A stretch of DNA of 64,000 bases from Blautia sp. MSJ-19 (lineage in GTDB: Bacteria; Bacillota; Clostridia; Lachnospirales; Lachnospiraceae). How positions within the stretch are numbered: the first letter of the stretch is position 1; every line of letters begins with the position of its first letter. The position numbers and the translations under genes are program-made. Below the pieces are notes generated by a model. It ran no database searches. It saw only the letters and a list, made by a program, of their open reading frames with translations, and had not been told where the DNA came from. Positions 23,543 to 31,800 of this stretch are shown here, in pieces. Location: assembly GCF_018918125.1 (NCBI RefSeq), contig NZ_JAHLQA010000003.1, positions 113,250 to 177,249 of the forward strand, given 5' to 3'.

Positions 23543-23681
23543 ATGATTAAGCTCCTTTCATTTTCTGCATGGCTGATGAACAATAGTGTATAACCTCCTT
23601 TGCTAAAATTTGCCATCTATATAATTAATCGTATTTTTTCACATAAGGTAACACATTTTACAAAATTTTATCTTTTTTATA

Positions 23682-25928
23682 TCAATCAACCATCGCCCCA
23701 TCAGAAACTTCAATTATCATCGTCTCACCCTGTCGAAAAACAACTTTTCCCAGCGAAGTTAAGAATTCACTATTGATCTCTCCATACTTCTCAACTTCAC
23801 AACTTCCGATGAATAAATAGGAGATCTTGTACTTTTCTATCAAGGATTTTATTTGCTCAGCGTTGCTTGAAGTGTATATGGTCTGCACATCTTCTTTTCG
23901 TTGATTTTCCTCTTCCAGATTATTTCTCCATAACCATTCATGCACATACCAGCCTAAAACCGTTGGCAGTCCTGTCATTGCCGAAACACGGTTATCATAA
24001 TCCTTATAACTATCACCACTGGCTTCAAGAACAACAGGTTGTCCATTGACATTAGCATTCAGCCAGCGGATTCCAGCGGCATCATCCGGAATAGCATTTT
24101 CCAAATAGTTTGTTGCGTTTAGTGTCTGGTATGCACTTCTTTTCGGGAATCCTCCAAACCAATGAATGATTGCATTTTCCAGGTATCCGCAAGTTGAAAT
24201 CAAAAGCAGGATTGCAATGATCCCTGTCAGGGCCTGACGTTTTGGACACCTCAGCAGCCCTTTGCATATTACAGTATTGTCAGCACCATTACATCTTTTT
24301 ATCCTGGTTACTGTAAACGAAACCAGGATATATGCCATCATAATTCCAAACATGATATATGCCTGATAAGTCAGCTTGAACATGGTATTGGCTCTTGGGG
24401 CTGTTTTTTCATAAATGTCCCGTACATAAACAATTTCAGGAATAAAGATCAGTCCCATAGCACAAAGTACAAGAACCAGCCCATACAAATCAAGATACTT
24501 TACATTACTAAAAAAGCTTCGAATTTTTTTATCTGGAAATGTTCGTATTTTTTTCAGAACTCCAATAACAAATGGCGTGCAAACCAGAAGCGGAAATGCC
24601 CATAATACACAGAACTGGTAAAAAGCAGTATGTATTTTTACTACTCCGATTCCCTGAACCATCACATTTTGAAAAGTCAAATGAAACGGAAGTGATGCAA
24701 GGAAAGCAACCGCCAGCAGTTCCCCCCACTGTATCACACTCCATTTCAATGCTGAACTTATAAAAGAATCAGAAGAATAACGTTTCAGATTTCCGAAAAG
24801 CAATGCTCCGCAACTCACAACGTAATAAATCATAAAATCCCAGGTATTAGAAAAAAGGAACATTCCCAGAAGCAGTCCGAGAAATCCGATTTCTCTCTGT
24901 CTCCAGCTTTTTCCTGAATTTGTCTTCATCCATGAATATAGGATTCCCAGTACCGTCAGAACCAGAAAGACATTTATTACATGAGCATGAAGATCTCCCA
25001 GTACAAACGAATAAGATGGAAACTCATGGATCGTCTCATCCCCGGTTACAGCCGGATCGAAACCAATATAACGGGTAGAGCTTGGAAACCAGTAATCTGT
25101 TTTTATCTTCAGCAGTCTGAGGATGATCCCATAAATAATATAGTGGAGATTTCCGCTCATGGATACCGCCATCCCTGCCAAAATGCCTCCCATATCTAAC
25201 ACCCATTTTTTGCCAGATCCTAATCTATCCTCCAGCATCTGTCGTACCAGACTAAAAGGAAGAATAAAAGCAAAAGCAGCGACCATAGTTCTCATCAGAT
25301 TATAAGTGATCTCCACACTTGTCCCGGTTAGCTTTGTAAGGAATACGGCAAGATACTGTCCACCATAATAATAATTAAAAGGCTTTCCAGCATACCACAT
25401 ATCCTGGGCTGGTAAGGTTGTACTTCTCATCATGGACTGCATAAAACCAAAATCCATATATTTTTCCGTTCCATGAGCCGCCGGATGAAAACCAGCCAGA
25501 TATGTCCAGAAAAGAAATACCAGAAAAAACAGAATTTCTTCCCGGTAAACCAGGGTTGTCTGTTCCCAGGGAAGCGAATCCGTAATTTTGTTCTTACATT
25601 TGATTCCATACAAAACACTTCCCAGACAACAAATAACCGTGATGATAACACAGGTCGTTCCTGTAAATGGAGTAATTTTCAGACAGGCCAACAGCCATTG
25701 CACATATCCGCAGGCAGCGACTGCAAGTACCTTGGAAAACATCCAGCCATTATCCTCAAAGCCCATGAATATCCTGGATGTCACTGGCATAAATACCAGC
25801 CCTAGCAGGAATAACATTTCCCACCAGGTCAGAAATGTAAAAAAATCAGAACCAAGGAGCCAGTAAGCAGCACTTACTAATAAAACAGCTGGTGCAAGCT
25901 TTATCAAATAATTTCGTTTTATCTTCAC
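23682..25928 (-). CDS. DUF2298 polytopic membrane protein
   Basis: The 748-residue protein has more than a dozen hydrophobic segments and the DUF2298 signature near residues 280-315 (GDETIHEFPSYSFVLGDLHA), with an earlier MDFGFMQSMMRST and NYYYGGQYL motif. It has the architecture of large glycosyltransferase-like or polysaccharide-related membrane proteins of the YYY family. A soluble C-terminal domain occupies about residues 600-748. It starts at a GTG behind GGGAAGGG. It lies 28 bp after the anti-sigma-like gene and may belong to the same operon. The substrate is unknown. Confidence 0.75.
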   Translation of the reverse strand: MKIKRNYLIKLAPAVLLVSAAYWLLGSDFFTFLTWWEMLFLLGLVFMPVTSRIFMGFEDNGWMFSKVLAVAACGYVQWLLACLKITPFTGTTCVIITVICCLGSVLYGIKCKNKITDSLPWEQTTLVYREEILFFLVFLFWTYLAGFHPAAHGTEKYMDFGFMQSMMRSTTLPAQDMWYAGKPFNYYYGGQYLAVFLTKLTGTSVEITYNLMRTMVAAFAFILPFSLVRQMLEDRLGSGKKWVLDMGGILAGMAVSMSGNLHYIIYGIILRLLKIKTDYWFPSSTRYIGFDPAVTGDETIHEFPSYSFVLGDLHAHVINVFLVLTVLGILYSWMKTNSGKSWRQREIGFLGLLLGMFLFSNTWDFMIYYVVSCGALLFGNLKRYSSDSFISSALKWSVIQWGELLAVAFLASLPFHLTFQNVMVQGIGVVKIHTAFYQFCVLWAFPLLVCTPFVIGVLKKIRTFPDKKIRSFFSNVKYLDLYGLVLVLCAMGLIFIPEIVYVRDIYEKTAPRANTMFKLTYQAYIMFGIMMAYILVSFTVTRIKRCNGADNTVICKGLLRCPKRQALTGIIAILLLISTCGYLENAIIHWFGGFPKRSAYQTLNATNYLENAIPDDAAGIRWLNANVNGQPVVLEASGDSYKDYDNRVSAMTGLPTVLGWYVHEWLWRNNLEEENQRKEDVQTIYTSSNAEQIKSLIEKYKISYLFIGSCEVEKYGEINSEFLTSLGKVVFRQGETMIIEVSDGAMVD

Positions 25929-25956
25929 GTCTGTACCCTTCCCTTTCCTGTGTTTA

Positions 25957-27129
25957 TTATTCCTGATTTAAAATACCATTTTCTTCAAGGACCCCTGTAA
26001 ATATGGAATACGCTCCCTTTACTTCACAGTTACTGGAAATTTCACCTTCATATTCGACAACTACAAGATCCCCTGCTTTGATTTCCCCACTCTCAATCCA
26101 TCTCCCTACTTTTATATTATCTGTATATACTTTATATTTCTTTCCAGCTTTTGTTTTCCTGCATAAAATAGTGTCATCAACCATAATGTATCCATTTCCA
26201 ATTTCTATAACAGTTCCGGATATGGTTGGCCGACTGGTACTGGACTTTGTTTCCGTGGAATGCTTTTGTACATAGCCGATGATCTGTCCTGCTACCTCCT
26301 TTCCAATGAAATAACTGTATTCATAATCAAAAATATTAGTAGCAAAGTAACCATCCTCAAAAATGTAGATCACTCGATTATAGACACCCAATGCTTCAGA
26401 AGTTGCCGTAAAAGCCAGATATCTTCGATTCTCTCTTTCAAAGAAATCACTTGTATCATCAAGCTTTGCATCTCCACAGCCAGAAAGGATCTGCCAGATC
26501 TTTTTACCCTTATCCAGCAAAAGCTCCTCTTTCTCTTCATAATCTTCACATTTTGTCACATAGTTTAACTCTATGTTTTGAGAAAGCTCATAAAGTTCCA
26601 GTAACTTACCTAACGTATCTGGAGCCTCTTCCTCAGTTGCATAAACATAAAATCCATTCTCATTGCCTACGGCAATCATCAATTCCTCTGATATGCCCTT
26701 AATCTTCCGCACCTCATATGTTTCCGTGTATGTCTTTCCTGTATCAGAATCAACTCCTTCTGCCACACAGGAACCGATCACCTCCCCCATTACATCTGTA
26801 TGAATAGAATTCTGGCTTTTCGCAGTAAACTGTTTTCCATTAAATTTAACAACAGGATACTTTTCAACAAGAGTTTTGTATTTCCATGGCCATTCTATGG
26901 ATCGTTCTTTTTCAGAAACATGATATTTATATTTACTTTCAGCTATCGCAGCAGTCCGTAAAAAATGTGGAACAAGAATACCTGCAATCATAACCAGTGC
27001 CAAACAAGCGGCAACCGGAATCCATTTAATCATAAGATTATGCCTTTTCCTCGGCGGATCTTCCAATGCTGCCGTGATAAGGTCATCATCAATATAACCG
27101 ATAGCATTTACAATTCTTGGTATATTCAT
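25957..27129 (-). CDS. Membrane-anchored anti-sigma-like protein
   Basis: The 390-residue product has a short cytoplasmic N-terminus (YIDDDLITAAL at about 12-22), a single membrane segment at about residues 35-55 (WIPVAACLALVMIAGILV) and a large extracytoplasmic domain. Its ATG overlaps the stop of the sigma factor gene by four bases behind a GAGGAGGG site, so the two are coupled. Anti-sigma factors of this build hold the sigma factor until an outside signal arrives. The extracellular part ends in a beta-rich domain with a GTVIEIGNGYIMV motif that resembles OB-fold-like or DUF3221-type modules. Confidence 0.7.
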   Translation of the reverse strand: MNIPRIVNAIGYIDDDLITAALEDPPRKRHNLMIKWIPVAACLALVMIAGILVPHFLRTAAIAESKYKYHVSEKERSIEWPWKYKTLVEKYPVVKFNGKQFTAKSQNSIHTDVMGEVIGSCVAEGVDSDTGKTYTETYEVRKIKGISEELMIAVGNENGFYVYATEEEAPDTLGKLLELYELSQNIELNYVTKCEDYEEKEELLLDKGKKIWQILSGCGDAKLDDTSDFFERENRRYLAFTATSEALGVYNRVIYIFEDGYFATNIFDYEYSYFIGKEVAGQIIGYVQKHSTETKSSTSRPTISGTVIEIGNGYIMVDDTILCRKTKAGKKYKVYTDNIKVGRWIESGEIKAGDLVVVEYEGEISSNCEVKGAYSIFTGVLEENGILNQE

Positions 27130-27815
27130 ATGTAGATTCCCTCCTCGATCAGATATTTTTTTAATTTATTTCTGGTGCGGGCCAGCATATTCGTTACTTT
27201 GCGTTCAGTAAAACCATATTTTTCTGCAATAGCCCTGTTCGATTCAAAGTAAAAATATTTTAAAACAAACACCCTCTGCACATCTTCTTTTTGTTTACGT
27301 AGAAAAATACTGATCAGTTTTCCAATCTCTTCATCGTTCCTTCCAGGAGCATACCTTTCATCCGGCAGTACCTCTGTAAGTTCATCCAATGCTATAACCA
27401 TATCAGTCGACCTCTTTTTAGCTGTCAGATGCCTTACTCTATCTATAGAAGTACTTCTGACAATTCTGGAAATATAAACTTTAAATTTAGCAGGCCTTGT
27501 CGGTGGAATTCTATTCCAAACTTCTAAATAAGTGGTATTCACACACTCTTCCGAATCCTGGTGATTATTCAGGACATTATAGGCAAGTTTACGACAGAGT
27601 TTTCCATATTTTATATCCGTTTCCTTGATCGCCTGCTCATTCCTTTCAAAATAAAGTTCTATAATTTTTATATCGTCTATGATGTTCACCTCCTCAAAAA
27701 TATTCTCAATTATAAAGTCGTCTTTTTTTGATGATCGTCTCAAAAAATTTATATTTTTTTGAATTATAGCATAAAAAAGGAGCATATCATCCCGACAGCC
27801 CCTTCTATTCTCCAT
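27126..27815 (-). CDS. ECF-type sigma factor
   Basis: The core is a sigma-70 family ECF regulator with region 2 (KLCRKLAYNVLNNHQDSEEC, TYLEVWNRIPP) and a region 4 helix-turn-helix (NRAIAEKYGFTERKVTNML). The long frame begins at 27815, but no ribosome site precedes that ATG. A perfect GAGGAGG lies before a codon ATA that would start IDDIKIIELYFERNE, exactly where such proteins usually begin, so the true start is uncertain and could be a non-AUG codon near 27674. An ECF-type promoter about 150 bp upstream suggests autoregulation. Confidence 0.7.
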   Translation of the reverse strand: MENRRGCRDDMLLFYAIIQKNINFLRRSSKKDDFIIENIFEEVNIIDDIKIIELYFERNEQAIKETDIKYGKLCRKLAYNVLNNHQDSEECVNTTYLEVWNRIPPTRPAKFKVYISRIVRSTSIDRVRHLTAKKRSTDMVIALDELTEVLPDERYAPGRNDEEIGKLISIFLRKQKEDVQRVFVLKYFYFESNRAIAEKYGFTERKVTNMLARTRNKLKKYLIEEGIYI

Positions 27816-27853
27816 AAATTATTTGATTTGCGTTGTCTTTCCATCTGCATCTA

Positions 27854-27919
27854 CTATATAGATAGTTGTTGGCGGTACGGAAAGTTCAGAGCCACCCAGA
27901 TACAAATGTGAGCCATCAT
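27854..27919 (-). CDS. Possible 21-codon leader peptide of the sigma operon
   Basis: An ATGATG pair lies six bases after a perfect AAGGAGG, between the ECF promoter and the sigma gene. The frame is 21 codons long and ends in TAG. In another frame the same DNA reads LYLGGSELSVPPTTIYIVDA to a stop and could be a remnant gene end. No other gene is visible in the 27816-28067 gap. Confidence 0.3.
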   Translation of the reverse strand: MMAHICIWVALNFPYRQQLSI

Positions 27920-27964
27920 TTTGTTCCTCCTTGTTTTGTATTTCGAAAGAAAATTTTCCTCATA

Positions 27965-27996
27965 CTATATATCGTAAAAAATCCCGGATGGTAACA
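27965..27996 (-). promoter_or_regulatory. ECF-type promoter of the first sigma operon
   Basis: On the minus strand GTTACC (27990-27995) and CGATAT (27969-27974) are 15 bp apart. The surrounding sequence, about 35 bases, is nearly identical to that before the second sigma operon (42498-42524), although the genes differ. Confidence 0.7.
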
Positions 27997-28025
27997 AAAA
28001 AATTAAAATTTTTCATTTAAGCATA

Positions 28026-28053
28026 CAAAAACCGGGACTCTTTCGAATCCCGG
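28026..28053 (-). terminator. Terminator of the leucine-rich repeat gene
   Basis: CCGGGA and TCCCGG with further pairing form the stem, followed on the minus strand by TTTTTG. It lies 15 bp after the stop at 28068. Confidence 0.8.
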
Positions 28054-28067
28054 CTCTGTCTCATATA

Positions 28068-28895
28068 CTATTCTGGTATATATTCTGTTTTCAGGTCATT
28101 CTCCTGGCAGTAAGCGTCTACCCTGCTTCCTTTCCGGCAGCGGACCGTGCAACCTTTGTTTACGATTCCGGGGCCGATTTCTTCCGGGTCATGGTGGATC
28201 TCCAGGTATTCCAGCCGGTTGCAGCCGTGGAACACGCCTTCCCCAATCTTCCGCACGCTTTGGGGAATGGATACACTTTTCAGTCCATTGCACTTGAAAA
28301 ATGCCTTGTCTCCTAATTCCTGCAGGCCTTCCGGCAGCTTAAGTTCTTCCAGCTTGCAGAAATAAAATGCTTCCTCTCCAATCCGGAGGAGTGTCTCAGA
28401 AAACTGAACACATTTTAATTCCTTACACTTATAAAAAGCTCTCCTGCCTATGGATTCCACCTTTTCCGGAAGTGTCAGTTCTTTCAGCTTCACACAGCCT
28501 TCAAAAGCTTCTTCCGGAATCTCTGTGCATCTGGAACCGGATGCAAAGCTTACTGTTTTCAAGTTGTTACAGCCTTTATAGCACTGTTCCCCGATTTTCT
28601 GCACCGAAGCCGGAAACCTTACCTGTGGGAGCGTGCAGTTTTCCGCAAATGCCCCCGCCCGGATCTCTGTAAGTGTATTCGGTAACGCAACTTCTTTACG
28701 TATATGGCAGCCATAAAAGGCTTCTTTTCCAATGATTTTACAGCCAAGTGGAAGCCATATCCCTTTCATCTTTCCATTATTTTTGAAACAGTCGTCACCG
28801 ATCGAATTATACCTTTCCGGGATCGTCTGTATCAGTTCATTTTTATGCTGATCCGCCATCAGCTTTGTATAAGTCCGCATATCAAATGTCCGCAT
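28068..28895 (-). CDS. BspA-like leucine-rich repeat protein (LRR_5)
   Basis: The 275-residue protein is built of about nine BspA-type LRR_5 repeats of 22-24 residues (pattern I-G-x-x-A-F-x-x-C-x-x-L-x-x-V-x-x-P) from about residue 25 to 250. Each repeat carries the usual Cys. There is no signal peptide, unlike the two larger proteins upstream. It starts four bases after the stop of the 1726-residue gene, so it is probably co-transcribed. It may be a cytoplasmic or non-classically exported binding protein, or a duplicated LRR fragment. Ligand unknown. Confidence 0.8.
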   Translation of the reverse strand: MRTFDMRTYTKLMADQHKNELIQTIPERYNSIGDDCFKNNGKMKGIWLPLGCKIIGKEAFYGCHIRKEVALPNTLTEIRAGAFAENCTLPQVRFPASVQKIGEQCYKGCNNLKTVSFASGSRCTEIPEEAFEGCVKLKELTLPEKVESIGRRAFYKCKELKCVQFSETLLRIGEEAFYFCKLEELKLPEGLQELGDKAFFKCNGLKSVSIPQSVRKIGEGVFHGCNRLEYLEIHHDPEEIGPGIVNKGCTVRCRKGSRVDAYCQENDLKTEYIPE

Positions 28896-28899
28896 ATCT

Positions 28900-31800
28900 T
28901 TATCTTACTTTTACTTTGACCACGTAAGATTTTCTACCAGATCTTACTGTGATCTTAACTGTTCCTTTCTTCTTTGCTGTGATGACACCTTTACTGGTGA
29001 CTGCCGCTATCTTTTTATTGGAAGACGTGTAGGTCGCTTTCTCCTGAGAAGTCAGTGGACTGATCACTGGTTTAAGTGTCAGTTTCTGACCTTTTTTCAG
29101 AGTTACATTCTTTTTGAGACCGCTGATCTTCGTAGTCTTTACCTTTGCAGTCTGGACTTTTACTTTCAGAGTCGCTTTCTTTCCGCTCTTTAAGGTAATG
29201 GTGATCTTTGCCGTTCCTGTTTTAGCTCCGGCTTTGATCTTTCCGTTCTTATCAACGGTCACGATCTTTTTGTTGCTGGAAACCCAGGACTTTATGGAAT
29301 CTCCATATGCCATGGAAACTTTTACTTTCGTAGTGGTCTGTTTCCGCTGCAGGGTAATGGAAGATACGTTCAGTTTTATGGTCGCCTTTAATTTGCTTCC
29401 ATAATTCCGTGTCTGTTTTTTACCGCAGAGGGAACAGGTTCCTTCCTGCTTCGCCGGACGGAATACCGTAGCTTTTGCCGTAGTTTTCCAGGTGTATTTA
29501 TGCGTATGTGCGATTACAGGAATGGTTTCCGTCTTTTCGTATCCGCAGACCTGACAGGTATATCTCATCAGACCGGTCGTCTTATAAGTGGCAGCCTTGA
29601 TCTGCTTTCCTTTTCCGTAGGAATGCTTCTGGTAGCCACCCTTTTTCGTGTTATCCGTGATGTCACATTTTCCATACATGGCAACACACTCATGCCAGTG
29701 AGCGTTCTTGTCAGATGTCCATTTGCTGTCCCATACATGGTCATGCTCCAGGGTATAATCATCTGTATAATGGAAAATGATCTCATCTCCATCCTCCAGA
29801 TACTGCTCTTTCACGCCAAGATCCGGATGGATTCCATTTAAGGTATACATCCAGCCGGAGTTCTGTCCATTGGAAAATTCTGCAAGCTCCTGACCATCCT
29901 TCGTGATTCCGGCAATGTAGGTCTCATCCCTTAATGTGCGGCAGCTCATTCCATTCTTGGCGAGCACTTCTTTTAAGAGTTCCAGGACATTGGCATTTCC
30001 ATCGATCGTATAATCTTTTGCTGCGATCCAGGTATCCAGATTTCCTTTCCGCAGGGTGTGTTCCTGATTCTCCTTTGCGCTGCCATGAACAGAATCTCCG
30101 AGAAGCGTAAAGCTTACCGTGATCGTACCGGCATCTTTTTTCAATACCCTGACGGTCAGTTCCACGAATGCTTCCTTATAGGAAATTTTCAGCTTCTGTT
30201 CCCCGCGTTTATCCTTGTTATATCCCTCTATGGTAAGGTCTGTCCACGAAAGCTCCTGTCTGGTTCCATCGCTGATGACAGCAACTGCTTTCATGCCGGT
30301 AAGGTCAAGGTCTTCCCCAAGATAAAACTCAGTGCGGTAATCCCCGGTAAGTTCCAGGGAATCCACGTAAGTACGAAGGCCTTCTGTCGAAAACAGCTTC
30401 CCAATGTCTGCACCCAGAGGGTCATCGGTACGGTTGTATCCTTTCTGCCATCCGCACCCCTCAACTGTCGGGCAGGCAGTCGTCTCTTTTTCCGTGCTGA
30501 AATAGGTTGCCCCGCTTGCAGTTTCATGCGTCGTGCAGCTGGTATCAATATACTTTACAAATCCGATTGCTTTGTCTGCGCCGCAGTCCTTGGAATAATA
30601 GTTATTAGTAATAACATCGATCCGGTTCAGACTGTCATAAAATCCAATGATGCCTCCAACATAAGAAGGATTCTGACTGGTTGCCTTCACCTTTCCGGTA
30701 AAGGAATTGTTTTTGAAAGTATAAACGCAGTTATCCCAGGTCTGTGCCACATAGAGATCCGCACCCAGGATGCCTCCGACTTTGTCCGAGCCGGTAACGG
30801 TTCCTTCAGAAACACAGCTGTTGATGGTAATCTTACAGCCATTTGGAGCTGAAGAATCATCATAACCGCCTCCCGCAATGCCGCCTGCCAGTTCGCCTGA
30901 AGCTTCCACTGTGCCGTAGAATTTACAACCGATCACGGAACAGTTTCCCATGGCATTGTCACGGGTTCCGATGATTCCACCAACATACCTGGTTCCATAA
31001 ACGGTGGCATAACTTACACAGTTTTCCACGGTACCCTGCATACGGCCGGCGATGGCACCGATTTCATTCATATCTTTGTCATATCCAATGACAACATCCT
31101 TTTCAATGGTACAATTCCGTACTGTTGCCTCAAAGGAAGAAGAACATCCGGCATAAGGACTCATGGTCTTGTTTGCTCCCAGAAGTCCTGCCTTTAAGGT
31201 GCTGGATCCACTTTTCAAAGTAACATTGTCAATCTCAACAGCCGTTCCGGAGAGTCCAACACCTTCAAAGTTGTTGACCAGTCCATATCCGGCAATCTTT
31301 GTTCCATAGATATTCAGGTTTCTGATCCTGGTATTCCGCACATATCCGAACAGCGGAAGACCACCTTCCAGGATAGTCACTGTATGGTTGTTTCCATCAA
31401 AGATACCGCTGAATACATTCAGATTAGCACCGTTCTGCAGATCTTTCTTTCCATCTTTTGTCACACCAATAGGCTTCCAGCTATTCGGCAGCGTAATATC
31501 TTCTGCAAGCTGGAAATACATGTCTTCAAAAGAGAATCCCTCATTGTTCACCTTATCACGCAGGGCTTCTATATCAGAAGTTGTCTTAATAAGATACGGA
31601 GAGCTTTCCGTCCCTTTGCCTTCCCATGGAAGCGGTGCCTCGGTAACGGTAACACACGCTGCATCGGAATATACAAATTCGCTATTTATCGTTTTATTTT
31701 GTTTCTTCGTATATGCCTTTAACTGATATCTGATCCTGCAATAATAATAAGTCTTTCCTGCTTCCTGTATATCTGGCGCATAGGAAGACTCTGTTGCCCC

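Noticed and set aside
31384..31726. Plus-strand open frames of about 112 codons opposite the large surface protein
   Set aside because: They are antisense shadows of the 28900-34080 gene with no ribosome sites.
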